A DNA stretch of 64,000 nt. Source: Cupriavidus metallidurans CH34. GTDB lineage: Bacteria > Pseudomonadota > Gammaproteobacteria > Burkholderiales > Burkholderiaceae. The stretch is taken from positions 2,232,001 through 2,296,000 of the forward strand of contig NC_007974.2 in assembly GCF_000196015.1 (NCBI RefSeq). Reading direction: 5' to 3'. The position numbers and the translations under genes were made by a program. The notes under the pieces are model-generated. The model was not told the DNA's origin. It searched no databases and worked only from the letters and a program-made list of their open reading frames with translations. Below are positions 17,197-26,085 of the stretch, in pieces (the first letter of the stretch is position 1; the number at the start of each line of letters is the position of its first letter).

Positions 17197-18078
17197 GTGC
17201 GCAAGTGGCTTAGAACAACCGAGAGCATCGAGTTCGCCGTCAAAGGCCGTGTTGCATACGTGACCCTAAACAGGCCAGAATGCCGCAATGCACTGTCCCC
17301 CGAACTCCTCGCTGAGTACCGGTCAGCCCTGCTTGAAGCAGATGATCTCCGGGCTGTAAGTGCTATCGTCGTTGCTGGAAACGGCAAGGATTTTTGTGCC
17401 GGCTATGACATGAAGGGAGCCTATGCCCGTTACGCATCCGAGCACGGCGATGAAGCGAGCCCTTATCGAACCGGAATCGGTTCTTTTGACGATGACTCCT
17501 GGAAGCTGGAACGCTCCCAGGAAATGCTGCGGACCCCCTTTGACATTCATAAACCTGTCATTGCGAAGGTTCACGGGAACTGCGTCGCGGGTGGGACCGA
17601 CTTAGCTCTATACTGCGACATGATCATCGCAGCCGACAACGCCCGCATTGGGTTTCCCGCGACACGTGCAATGGGCTCCCCGCCCAACCACATGTGGATC
17701 TACAACGTCGGCCCGCAATGGGCGAAAAGGCTATTGCTAACTGGCGACGTACTTTTAGGCAAGGATGCAGCAAAGATCGGCCTTGCTGTGAGTTCGATCC
17801 CCGAAAGCGACCTCGACCAAGAAGTGGAGCGACTTGCCAACAGCATTGGTTCGCTGGACCCTGAGCTGCTTGCCTGCAACAAGCGAATCGTTAACCTGGC
17901 TCTCGAAGTTGGCGGCGCCTCTGTGCTTCAGCGCCTGGCTGCCGAAATGGACGCGAGAGCCCATCTCACACGTGCCAAGGCCGAATTTGACGAAGATGTT
18001 CGTGCCCTTGGATTCAAGGGTGCAGCAGAGAAGCGCGACAAGCCCTTCGGTGACGGCGTCGCAAGGCTGAGTTGGTAG
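17197..18078 (+). CDS. Enoyl-CoA hydratase/isomerase family protein
   Basis: 293 residues from a GTG at 17197 with GAGGAGAC upstream. Crotonase fold: VAYVTLNRPECRNALSPEL, FCAGYDMKG and KVHGNCVAGGTDLALYCDMIIAADNARIGFPATRAMG. The second catalytic Glu of hydratases is replaced in IGFPATRAMGSPP, so the reaction may differ from simple hydration (isomerase, hydrolase or lyase). Transcription likely starts near operator copy 6. It ends in a strong bidirectional hairpin shared with the convergent cupin gene. Confidence 0.85.
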   Translation: MRKWLRTTESIEFAVKGRVAYVTLNRPECRNALSPELLAEYRSALLEADDLRAVSAIVVAGNGKDFCAGYDMKGAYARYASEHGDEASPYRTGIGSFDDDSWKLERSQEMLRTPFDIHKPVIAKVHGNCVAGGTDLALYCDMIIAADNARIGFPATRAMGSPPNHMWIYNVGPQWAKRLLLTGDVLLGKDAAKIGLAVSSIPESDLDQEVERLANSIGSLDPELLACNKRIVNLALEVGGASVLQRLAAEMDARAHLTRAKAEFDEDVRALGFKGAAEKRDKPFGDGVARLSW

Positions 18079-18152
18079 TCGCTGCGTACGCACCAGCGAA
18101 CAGGTAGCCCAAGATTCTAGAAGCTCCTGACGACGGCGCCAACCGCCCCGTC

Positions 18153-18184
18153 CCGCGGTACGGACGCCATCGTCTGTACCGCGG
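18153..18184. terminator. 14-bp perfect hairpin between convergent genes
   Basis: CCGCGGTACGGACG (18153-18166), loop CCAT, CGTCTGTACCGCGG (18171-18184): 13 Watson-Crick pairs and one G-T. It lacks a T-run on either side, so termination is likely but not assured. It separates the crotonase (+) from the cupin gene (-). Confidence 0.6.
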
Positions 18185-18196
18185 TAGTCACCAGAA

Positions 18197-18751
18197 TTAT
18201 CCCAATCCCGATGAAGCACGGGCTGGCGGGTTCTCCGAGCGCCACCTCTCAAGACTGCTTTGCACCATATGGGCCGCACGCTCCCAAGCCGACATCGGTG
18301 CGCTGATCAACTCGATGTCGAACTCGCTAACACTTCGGAACTCAAGAATTTCAACACCCTGCGGACCAGGCGTATAACCGTAGACGGTATGTGCCGGCAC
18401 AAAGAAGCCATCGCCACAACCGAGCACCTGCGTACCATAGCGGATCTCACCGGAGATTACGTAATACAAGCAGTCCGTATCGTGCGAGTGCGCAGGTAGC
18501 CGGAAGCCGCTCTTGAACCAAGAGTAGACGAGGCTGAAGCCATTTTCCGCTTGGAAGAGCAGCCTCGATACAGACCCTTCCTTGACACCTTGCGCAAAGA
18601 CCGGGTTGAGCTCCGCCCTTTCCGGGGGCAACGGCTTAAAATGCATCGCGCCGGACTCGAGAAGGTCCTGTGCATCTGCGGCATGGAAGAACTGTATCCG
18701 TTTGGGTCGCCGATGTTCCGAGGAACTCGTACTAGTCTTTTCAGTCGCCAT
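18197..18751 (-). CDS. Cupin-domain protein
   Basis: 184 residues from the ATG at 18751 (GGAGGGAGACAACT upstream). A single cupin barrel: SGFRLPAHSHDTDCLYYVISGEIRYGTQVLGCGDGFFVPAHTVYGY contains the H-x-H, Glu and later His expected for a metal site (motif 1 G..H.H......V..GE; motif 2 G.G..VPA...H replaced by PAHTVYGY). Last gene of the minus operon with acyl-CoA dehydrogenase and ligase. It might be a small dioxygenase, isomerase or sensor protein; the substrate is unknown. Confidence 0.8.
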   Translation of the reverse strand: MATEKTSTSSSEHRRPKRIQFFHAADAQDLLESGAMHFKPLPPERAELNPVFAQGVKEGSVSRLLFQAENGFSLVYSWFKSGFRLPAHSHDTDCLYYVISGEIRYGTQVLGCGDGFFVPAHTVYGYTPGPQGVEILEFRSVSEFDIELISAPMSAWERAAHMVQSSLERWRSENPPARASSGLG

Positions 18752-18812
18752 AGTTGTCTCCCTCCTGACAAAACCTTTCATCAGACCAGGGGACTTCGTC
18801 CCCCATGCTGGG

Positions 18813-19970
18813 CTAGACAGCTCTTTTTTCAAGCTCTCGGGCTATCACTTCCTTCATAATCTCGTTGGTCCCTGCAAGGATGCGGTGGATTCTCACGTTT
18901 TGATACAGCCGAGCAATCGGATACTCGAGCATGAATCCTGCTCCACCGTGGAGCTGCACGCACTCGTCGACGACCTGGCCGCAAGCATCGGTGATCCACC
19001 ACTTGGCCATGGCCGCTATCTCGCTGCTCAGTTGGCCTTCCAGGAGACTGGCACTGCAATGGCTGAGCATCGCCTTCGCGAGCGTCAACTTCGTTTCACA
19101 CTCGGCTAGTTTGAACCGCGTATTCTGCATGGACAGCAAGGTCTGACCGAATACTTTTCTGTCCGCAGCAAATTTCAAGGTCTCTTCGATGGCTCGCTCC
19201 ATACATGCCATCGACATGAAGGCGGTAATCACGCGTTCTCGACTCAACTCTTTCATGAGTTGCTTGAATCCTTGTCCTTCTACGTTGCCGAGAAGGTTGG
19301 CTTGGGGAACTCTCACATCGTCAAAAAACAGCTCTGCTGTGTCCTGCGAATGAAGTCCCACTTTCGATAGGGTTCGTCCGCGCCGGAAACCCTCTACCTT
19401 GTCTGTTTCGACAACGATGATCGAAATGCCCTTCGCTCCCAAGTTAGGATCCGTCTTAACTACGACGCAAATGAGGTTTGCTGTGCTGCCGTTAGTGATG
19501 TAGGTCTTCGCGCCGTTGATGACGTAATCACCGCCCTCCTTCCGAGCCGCCGTACGAATGCTCTGCACGTCAGACCCCGCGCCGGGCTCAGTAATGGCAA
19601 GCCCTCCGACTAACTCTCCCTTGGCCATCTTCGGCAACCACTCCTGCTTTTGCTGCTCAGAAGCGAAGTTGTGGATGTAATGTGCGACGATTCCACTATG
19701 GAGTGAATTGCCCAGCCCAGGGCATAGCATGCGACCTTGCTCAGCGAAGATGACGGCCTCATGCAGGAAGTTACCTCCCCCGCCGCCGTACTCTTCGGGA
19801 ATGCCGACGCAAAGAAGGCCGGCCTCCGCTGCCTTGTACCAAACGTCCCGGTCAACACATTGCTGTTGGGCCCACCGCTCTTCATGCGGAAGAAGTTCCG
19901 CCTCGTAGAATCGCCTTGCGCTGTCGCGCAGAGTCTCCAGCTCGGGATTCATCCATGGTGCGTTCTGCAT
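18813..19970 (-). CDS. Acyl-CoA dehydrogenase, long-chain (LCAD)-like
   Basis: 385 residues. FAD and substrate segments: AITEPGAGSDVQSIRT, GAKTYITNGSTANLICVVVKT, LHSQDTAELFFDDVRVPQANLLG, and C-terminal ILAGTNEIMKEVIAREL. The C-terminal Glu of MCAD/SCAD is absent (LAGTNE); the LCAD/IVD-type Glu in the MACMERAIEET helix is the probable base. It would pass electrons to ETF (etfBA at 33044-34744). 17 bp downstream of the AMP ligase, same operon. Confidence 0.92.
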   Translation of the reverse strand: MQNAPWMNPELETLRDSARRFYEAELLPHEERWAQQQCVDRDVWYKAAEAGLLCVGIPEEYGGGGGNFLHEAVIFAEQGRMLCPGLGNSLHSGIVAHYIHNFASEQQKQEWLPKMAKGELVGGLAITEPGAGSDVQSIRTAARKEGGDYVINGAKTYITNGSTANLICVVVKTDPNLGAKGISIIVVETDKVEGFRRGRTLSKVGLHSQDTAELFFDDVRVPQANLLGNVEGQGFKQLMKELSRERVITAFMSMACMERAIEETLKFAADRKVFGQTLLSMQNTRFKLAECETKLTLAKAMLSHCSASLLEGQLSSEIAAMAKWWITDACGQVVDECVQLHGGAGFMLEYPIARLYQNVRIHRILAGTNEIMKEVIARELEKRAV

Positions 19971-19987
19971 GGTTGTTCCTTGTCTTC

Positions 19988-21673
19988 TCAGCTAGCCCGT
20001 TCTTCTGGCATGTTGGCGCGCTCCTGCATCCTGCGCCAATCAATCTTCCCTGTCGGCGACCGTAGCAATCGGTCGGTAAAGATGATCTCTCGCGGGCATT
20101 TGTAGGCCGCCATATTCGATCGCGACCATTCAGTCAGTTCTTCCTCGGTGAGCGATGCGCCGTTGCGCACGACCACGAGCGCCCGGACTCGCTCGCCGCG
20201 GCGCTCGTCTGTGACCGCAATGACGCAGGCCTCCTGGATAGCTGGGTGACTATGCAGTAGTGATTCGACCTCGGCAGGCCAGACCTTGTAGCCCCCGACG
20301 TTGATCATTCGCTTGAGGCGGTCCACCAGGAAGTAATAGCCGTCCTCATCACGCACGGCAAGATCACCCGTTCGCAGCCATCGTTTTCCACCCCGCTCCA
20401 CGTACGACTCGCGGTTAGCAGGCTCGTTATTCCAGTAGCCGTGAGGGCTTACTTGGTCGCCCGAAATCCACAACTCTCCGCTCTCCGTCGTGGGCCCGTC
20501 CGGGTAGAACTCCAACGTCGCAGGGTCGACCAGCGCAGCACTTACACCAAAGGTCGGGATACCTAAGCATTGGCGCTTTGGGCGTTGTAGCGGCGTGGCC
20601 ATAACCATGGCCGCAGTTTCTGTCATCCCGTAACCTTCCATGTAATGAATCCTTAGCTCCTCCGATAACCGCTTGTTAACGGCCTCCGGCAGCGCTGCAC
20701 CACCGCCGTTGATGAGGGCGAGACTTTCGAGCGCACTATCCGGCAAGTTCGGCAGACCGAGCAGGTCCAACAGCATTGGGGGAGCAGCGCCCCATCGATT
20801 CACTCTGTACCGGGCGATGAGTTCGGCCGCTTTGCGTGCATCCCAGCGTGGAAGAAGCACAGAGGTCGCGCCAAGGTGGATCGCAGTGTTGACGAGCGAC
20901 TGGAGCCCAAGCATATGAAACATCGGGGCTGCACCAAGGAAGACGGTCTCGGTCGTGTCCCCGCGCCAGTTTGCCGCCGTTACAGCAGCTGTCATCAGCG
21001 AATAGTGAGTATGCGTGCAGCCCTTCGGATGCGCCGTGGTGCCCGAGGTGTAAGCGATGAGGCAAAGATCGTCTGCACGGGCTTGAGCAGGCCAGGGGAT
21101 CAGGTTGGCAGAAAGCGCTTTTCCCCAACCACAAACTTTCTCGTTTTCGGGAAGCGCAATTGGCACGCTAAACCAGTCTGGCACATCTGCATCCCCGATG
21201 CCCTCTAAGCCTGACTGATAGGAAAACAGCATCACGTCTTCAAGGCCTTTGGCAAGAAGCGGCTCCATTTGCGGCCACAATTCCTGCGCCGCAATCGCCA
21301 CCTTTGCCCCGCTGTCGTTCATCAGGTGTTCGAGCTCCGCGCTCCGACACATCGGGTTGGCCAGAACCGGGACTGCATCCGCCCTGAGAATCGCATGGTA
21401 GGCCGTCACAAACTGAGTGGAAGTCTGTGCACTTAAAAGGACTCGGTCTCCCTGCCGCACGCCGGTGCGTTGCTGCAGCCACCCCGCTAAGCTCCGCACG
21501 TCATTCAACAGCTTCTCGTAGGTCACGACATGCCCGTAAATCACGTATGCCGGCTTCTGGGCAAACCGAAGAGCTGCTACTTCCAGACATTGCGGCAGCG
21601 TGAGGCGCGGTACGTGTTGGACGATTGGCAACCCCTTTGGCCAAAAGGGGGGAGGCTTGCGTTCCTCATTCAT
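19988..21673 (-). CDS. AMP-dependent acyl-CoA synthetase (long/medium-chain type)
   Basis: 561 residues from the ATG at 21673, MNEERKPPPFWPKG; longer frames upstream run through the operator. ATP-binding P-loop YTSGTTAHPKGCTHTH, A5 motif MEGYGMTETAA, A7 RTGDLAVRDEDGYYFLVDRLKRMI, and A10 Lys in SPTGKIDWRRM. It activates a carboxylic acid to its CoA thioester with ATP. Operator copy 7 is 81 bp upstream, and acyl-CoA dehydrogenase and cupin genes follow. Substrate class cannot be read from sequence. Confidence 0.92.
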   Translation of the reverse strand: MNEERKPPPFWPKGLPIVQHVPRLTLPQCLEVAALRFAQKPAYVIYGHVVTYEKLLNDVRSLAGWLQQRTGVRQGDRVLLSAQTSTQFVTAYHAILRADAVPVLANPMCRSAELEHLMNDSGAKVAIAAQELWPQMEPLLAKGLEDVMLFSYQSGLEGIGDADVPDWFSVPIALPENEKVCGWGKALSANLIPWPAQARADDLCLIAYTSGTTAHPKGCTHTHYSLMTAAVTAANWRGDTTETVFLGAAPMFHMLGLQSLVNTAIHLGATSVLLPRWDARKAAELIARYRVNRWGAAPPMLLDLLGLPNLPDSALESLALINGGGAALPEAVNKRLSEELRIHYMEGYGMTETAAMVMATPLQRPKRQCLGIPTFGVSAALVDPATLEFYPDGPTTESGELWISGDQVSPHGYWNNEPANRESYVERGGKRWLRTGDLAVRDEDGYYFLVDRLKRMINVGGYKVWPAEVESLLHSHPAIQEACVIAVTDERRGERVRALVVVRNGASLTEEELTEWSRSNMAAYKCPREIIFTDRLLRSPTGKIDWRRMQERANMPEERAS

Positions 21674-21754
21674 GGCGATCTGTTCTCTTTGATGGTTTAT
21701 AGCCGTCGACGTCGACGGATGTCTCCTCAGGCCATCGTAGCTCACAATAATCAT

Positions 21755-21765
21755 AGGTTCAACCA
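21755..21765. promoter_or_regulatory. GntR-type operator copy 7 (AGGTTCAACCA)
   Basis: One mismatch to the core. It lies 81 bp upstream of the AMP ligase. On the minus strand TCTAAT directly precedes it as a possible -10 box. It forms a divergent control region with copy 7b at 21808. Confidence 0.6.
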
Positions 21766-21776
21766 TTAGATTTTTC

Positions 21777-21818
21777 TTGACTGCACACTGATCGCCCACA
21801 TAGGATTTGGTTCGACCA
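21777..21818 (+). promoter_or_regulatory. Promoter and operator copy 7b of the beta-oxidation operon
   Basis: TTGACT (21777-21782) and TAGGAT (21801-21806) with an 18-bp spacer form a plausible promoter. The operator TGGTTCGACCA (21808-21818) follows the -10 box by one base and lies exactly 42 bp before the start codon at 21861, the same distance as copy 4 from its gene. Confidence 0.65.
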
Positions 21819-21860
21819 TTGACGATAGTCGATCTACATAAAAATCTGAGCGTGGGAACC

Positions 21861-22679
21861 ATGACATCAGTCGGAGACATTTTTTCGCCCCGTCCACTGG
21901 AAGGCCGCGTTGCCCTCATCGCCGGCGGCTCTAGCGGCATCAACCTTGGTATCGCGCAGCGCTTTGCATCCGCAGGTGCAAAGGTCGTCATTCTGAGTAG
22001 AGACGAAGAACGCATCACCGCAGCAGCAAGAACAATCACAGACGCCGGCCATGTGGCCTATGGACGGGCAGCCGACGTACGCAACTTTGAAGCGGTGGCA
22101 TCCGTGTTTAAGGAGGCATCCGAAAGATTCGGTCTGATTGATGTTGTCGTCTCTGGCGCTGCGGGAAACTTCCACGCACCCGCTGCCTCGCTCTCCGCCA
22201 ACGGCTTTAAGACGGTCGTCGACATAGACCTGATTGGTAACTTCAATGTCTTGCGGGCCAGCTTCCCGTTTCTCAGGACGCCTGGTGCATCGCTGATGTC
22301 CATTACAGCACCAGGCGGTACGCACCCTTCCGTTTTTCAGGTGCATGCGAACTCCGCCAAGGCGGGCATCAACATGACGGTGAAGTGCCTGGCGATGGAA
22401 TGGGGTCCCGCTGGAATTCGCGTGAACGCAATCTCCCCTGGACCAATTTCCGGAACAACCGGCATGGCGAAGCTCGCCGCCTCGCCCGAACGGGAGCAAC
22501 AAATCAAGGCGCGCCTGCCCCTGCGCGAGTACGGGTCAATTCGAGACATCGCCGACACCGCACTGTTCCTTGCCAGCGACAACGCAAAGTACATCACTGG
22601 CGCCATCATCGATTGCGACGGGGGAAGCGGCCTAGGGGACGCCTCCGCAGATGCGCTTCTTAAAGCAACTCAACGTTGA
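21861..22679 (+). CDS. 2,4-dienoyl-CoA reductase (SDR, DECR type)
   Basis: 272 residues from the ATG at 21861. Rossmann motif GGSSGINLGIA. At the usual YxxxK site the sequence is VHANSAKAGINMTVKCLAMEWGPAG: no Tyr, but the SAKAG..........EWG pattern is that of mitochondrial/peroxisomal DECR, which works without the Tyr. The enzyme would reduce conjugated 2,4-dienoyl-CoA with NADPH so that unsaturated chains can re-enter beta-oxidation. First gene of the operon with thiolase, FadB-like protein and dienoyl-CoA isomerase. Confidence 0.87.
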   Translation: MTSVGDIFSPRPLEGRVALIAGGSSGINLGIAQRFASAGAKVVILSRDEERITAAARTITDAGHVAYGRAADVRNFEAVASVFKEASERFGLIDVVVSGAAGNFHAPAASLSANGFKTVVDIDLIGNFNVLRASFPFLRTPGASLMSITAPGGTHPSVFQVHANSAKAGINMTVKCLAMEWGPAGIRVNAISPGPISGTTGMAKLAASPEREQQIKARLPLREYGSIRDIADTALFLASDNAKYITGAIIDCDGGSGLGDASADALLKATQR

Positions 22680-22710
22680 ATATTTCGACCACGGTCGTGC
22701 AAGGAAAAAT

Positions 22711-23919
22711 ATGAACGAGGCCTACATCTTTGATGCATTGCGCACCCCCCGCGGCAGAGGACGTGCCGATGGTAGTCTCTACGAAGTCAACCCAGTCGAC
22801 CTCCTCGCTGGACTTATGACCGAGCTCCAGCAGCGACATGATCTCGACACTGCCCAAGTTGAGGATGCGCTCATCGGCTGTGTAATGCCCAACGGTGAGC
22901 AAAGCGGATGTATCGCCAAAACGGCGGCTTTGCGTGCTAACTGGGATTGGCAGGTACCAGGCGTACAGCTTGACCGATACTGCGGCTCTGGCTTGGAGAC
23001 AGTGAATATCGCTGCCGCAAAGGTCCGCTCTGGCTGGGAGAATCTTCTTGTCGCTGGCGGCGTCGAGTCCATGTCGCGTATCACGATGGGTGGTGCGCCT
23101 GGTCCTCGGGACACAAAACCTGACATGGTCTTTCAGCTTAAACCAGTGCCGACTGGCGTGGCTGCGGACCTCATGGCTACTTTGGACGGACACACGCGCG
23201 AAGCTGTCGATCGTTACGCTTTGCAATCCCAGCAGCGTGCCGGCCATGCCCGTGCCAGCGGATACTTCGACCGCTCTGTTGTACCTGTCAAGGATGCCAA
23301 CGGTCTCACTATTCTGAAACAGGATGAGCTAATCCGCGAAGACACTACTCTCGAGAAGCTTGGCGCACTCAAGGCCTCCTTCCAGGCGATGGGCGAACTC
23401 GGAGGTTTTGACGCGCTGGCACAGATGAAGTACCCGGAAGTCGAAAAGGTGCGTCACATCCATACCGGCGGGAACTCCTCGGGCATTGTCGATGGCGCCT
23501 CACTGTTGCTCGTCGGGTCAGAGCAAAAGGGGCGCGAGTTGGGCCTCACGCCACGAGCGCGCGTGGTTTCTGTTGCAGCAGTCGGCGCCGAGCCGACCAT
23601 CATGCTTGCCGGCCCGGCGCCGGCGAGTCGCCTGGCATTGAAAAAGGCCGGCCTTAGCATCGACGACATCGACCTTATCGAGGTGAATGAAGCGTTCGCG
23701 TCAGTCGTTCTGCGGTTCATGACTGAAATGCAGGTTGACCCAGCCAAGGTCAACGTGAATGGTGGCGCGATTGCTATGGGACACCCCCTCGGTGCGACCG
23801 GCGGCATGCTGCTCGGCACACTCCTTGACGAACTCGAACGCCGCAACCTCAAGCGCGGCTTGATCACACTGTGCGTCGCCGGCGGTATGGGAATCGCCAC
23901 CATCATCGAACGCGTCTGA
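22711..23919 (+). CDS. fadA: 3-ketoacyl-CoA thiolase (acetyl-CoA C-acyltransferase)
   Basis: 402 residues from the ATG at 22711 (AAGGA upstream). The full thiolase triad is present: nucleophilic Cys in DRYCGSGLETVN, His in GGAIAMGHPLGATGG and second Cys in LCVAGGMGIA. HTGGNSSGIVDGASLLL is the usual loop. It cleaves 3-ketoacyl-CoA to acetyl-CoA and a shortened acyl-CoA. It contrasts with the two Cys-less thiolase-fold proteins elsewhere in the window. The FadB-like gene starts 8 bp downstream, forming the classical pair. Confidence 0.93.
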   Translation: MNEAYIFDALRTPRGRGRADGSLYEVNPVDLLAGLMTELQQRHDLDTAQVEDALIGCVMPNGEQSGCIAKTAALRANWDWQVPGVQLDRYCGSGLETVNIAAAKVRSGWENLLVAGGVESMSRITMGGAPGPRDTKPDMVFQLKPVPTGVAADLMATLDGHTREAVDRYALQSQQRAGHARASGYFDRSVVPVKDANGLTILKQDELIREDTTLEKLGALKASFQAMGELGGFDALAQMKYPEVEKVRHIHTGGNSSGIVDGASLLLVGSEQKGRELGLTPRARVVSVAAVGAEPTIMLAGPAPASRLALKKAGLSIDDIDLIEVNEAFASVVLRFMTEMQVDPAKVNVNGGAIAMGHPLGATGGMLLGTLLDELERRNLKRGLITLCVAGGMGIATIIERV

Positions 23920-23927
23920 GAGAGAAT

Positions 23928-26072
23928 ATGAGCTCAATCCAATATCAGAAAGACCAAGACGGCATTGTCACGCTGACGGTCGATATGCCCGGCCAGTCGG
24001 CCAACACGATGAACCAGGCATTCCGAACCGACTTCTCTGCGGTCGCGTCTCAGCTTGAGTCCGAGCAAGACGGTATTACTGGAGTCATCCTCACCTCCGG
24101 AAAGAAGACATTTTTTGCCGGTGGCGACCTGAATGGACTTCTCGCTGTAACGCCTGAACAAAAGGAGGAACTCTTCAAGCGTGCCACCGAGCTGAAGGCA
24201 GCGATGCGGCGCATTGAGCTTCTTGGAAAGCCCGTTGTTGCCGCAATCAATGGCAGCGCGCTAGGGGGCGGCTTCGAACTTTGCCTCGCCTGCCACGCAC
24301 GTTTTTCACTTGCCAGTCCGCAAATCGCGTTGGGCCTCCCTGAGGTAAATCTCGGACTCCTTCCCGGCGGCGGTGGCGTCGTGCGACTCGTGCGATACCT
24401 AGGTCTCGAAGCTGCAATGCCTCTCCTTCTTGAGGGCACCTCCCTGTCGCCTGCCCAAGCGCTAGCGAAGGGCCTTCTTACCAGCATCGCGGACGATGCG
24501 GCTGGTCTGGTAAAGATGGCCCGAGATTGGATCAAGGAAAATCCTGAGGCCGCTCAGCCTTGGGACAAGAAGGGGTGGGGCCTGCCAGGCTCGACTGAGC
24601 AGTCTCCGGCATCTTTGACGTTCCTGCGAACCGCACCGGTGGCTCTTATGAAGAAGACCCGCGGTTGCTACCCTGCCCCACTGGCAATCCTCTCCGCTGC
24701 TGTAGAGGGTGCAGTCGTCAACTTCGACACAGCATCCCTTATCGAAACTCGCTACTTCGTTGGATTGGCGACGGGTCCTGTAGCCAAGAACCTGATCAGC
24801 ACATTCTTCTTCCAGATGAATGACATCAAGGCCAACAAGGGCCGACCGGCAGATGTTCCTCCTGCCACGTTCAAGCGCGTCGGGATCCTGGGAGCAGGCA
24901 TGATGGGCGCGGGCATTGCATATGCCAGCGCTATGCGCGGAATCGAGGCCGTTCTCAAGGACGTTAGCCTTGACCACGCGGGCAAAGGAAAGCTCCACTC
25001 AGAGAAGCTCCTTGAGAAAGGAGTGAGTAAGGGGAAGATCTCTCCATCGAAGCGAGACGAAGTCCTGCAACGAATTACCCCTACGGCAGATGCTTCCGGC
25101 CTCGCCGGCTGCGACATCATCATCGAAGCGGTTTACGAAAAGCGTGAGCTGAAAGCCGAAGTCACCAGGGAAGCGGAGCCGCATCTCGCGGAAAACGGCC
25201 TGTTTGCGTCAAATACGTCAACTCTGCCGATTACCGGCCTGGCCGAAGCAAGCGCAAGCCCAGAAAACTTCATCGGCCTGCACTTCTTCTCTCCAGTGGA
25301 TCGAATGCCTCTGGTGGAAATCATCAAGGGAAAGAAGACCTCCTCCCGAACATTGGCGCACGCTATCGATTTCGTCAAACAGATTGGCAAGACGCCTATC
25401 GTCGTCAACGATTCTCGCGGCTTCTTTACCAGCAGGGTCTTCGGCACCTTCACCAAAGAAGGTGCGGCGATGCTCTCGGAAGGTGTCCCTGCCGCGGTAA
25501 TCGAGAACGCGGCCCTTAGCGTCGGAATGCCGGTCGGTCCATTGGCGGTCATGGACGAGACCTCAATGGCCCTCAGCTTGTCGGTAAAGCGGCAGACCGA
25601 AACGGATCTTGCCTCAGAAGGTAAAAGCATGCCGCAACATCCGGGATGGGCGGTCATCGAACGCATGGCCGATGGACTGAAGCGTCCTGGCCGAGCCGGC
25701 GGTGGCGGCTTCTACGAGTATCCGAAGGATGGCCAGAAGTACTTGTGGCCTGGTTTGGTGAGCGAATTCGGAAAGTCGGCGGGGGATGTTCCGTTGGATG
25801 ACCTGCGTGATCGCATCCTCTACATTCAGGCGTTGGAATCCATCCGGATCCTTGAAGAGGGGGTTATCGATACTACGCGCGACGCGAACATCGGCTCGAT
25901 CCTCGGCATAGGCTTTCCTCGCTGGACTGGAGGTGTGCTGCAGTACGTGAACATGGTCGGTACCCGTCGATTCGCAGAGCGCTCCGCAGAACTGGCACAG
26001 CGATACGGTGAACGGTTTACCCCCCCGGCCCTCCTTCTGGAGAAGGCCGAACGCAACGAACGCTTCCAGTAA
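23928..26072 (+). CDS. fadB: Bifunctional enoyl-CoA hydratase / 3-hydroxyacyl-CoA dehydrogenase (FadB/FadJ-like)
   Basis: 714 residues. Crotonase half: FFAGGDLNGLL, ALGGGFELCLACHAR and LGLPEVNLGLLPGGGG keep both catalytic Glu. NAD-binding GILGAGMMGAGIAYASA near residue 320, catalytic His in FIGLHFFSPVDRMPLVEIIKG near 450, then two dehydrogenase C-terminal domains. It hydrates enoyl-CoA and oxidises the 3-hydroxyacyl-CoA. Length matches FadJ/FadB (~715). Preceded by GAGAGAAT and 8 bp after the thiolase stop. Confidence 0.93.
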   Translation: MSSIQYQKDQDGIVTLTVDMPGQSANTMNQAFRTDFSAVASQLESEQDGITGVILTSGKKTFFAGGDLNGLLAVTPEQKEELFKRATELKAAMRRIELLGKPVVAAINGSALGGGFELCLACHARFSLASPQIALGLPEVNLGLLPGGGGVVRLVRYLGLEAAMPLLLEGTSLSPAQALAKGLLTSIADDAAGLVKMARDWIKENPEAAQPWDKKGWGLPGSTEQSPASLTFLRTAPVALMKKTRGCYPAPLAILSAAVEGAVVNFDTASLIETRYFVGLATGPVAKNLISTFFFQMNDIKANKGRPADVPPATFKRVGILGAGMMGAGIAYASAMRGIEAVLKDVSLDHAGKGKLHSEKLLEKGVSKGKISPSKRDEVLQRITPTADASGLAGCDIIIEAVYEKRELKAEVTREAEPHLAENGLFASNTSTLPITGLAEASASPENFIGLHFFSPVDRMPLVEIIKGKKTSSRTLAHAIDFVKQIGKTPIVVNDSRGFFTSRVFGTFTKEGAAMLSEGVPAAVIENAALSVGMPVGPLAVMDETSMALSLSVKRQTETDLASEGKSMPQHPGWAVIERMADGLKRPGRAGGGGFYEYPKDGQKYLWPGLVSEFGKSAGDVPLDDLRDRILYIQALESIRILEEGVIDTTRDANIGSILGIGFPRWTGGVLQYVNMVGTRRFAERSAELAQRYGERFTPPALLLEKAERNERFQ

Positions 26073-26085
26073 CGAAGGATCACCC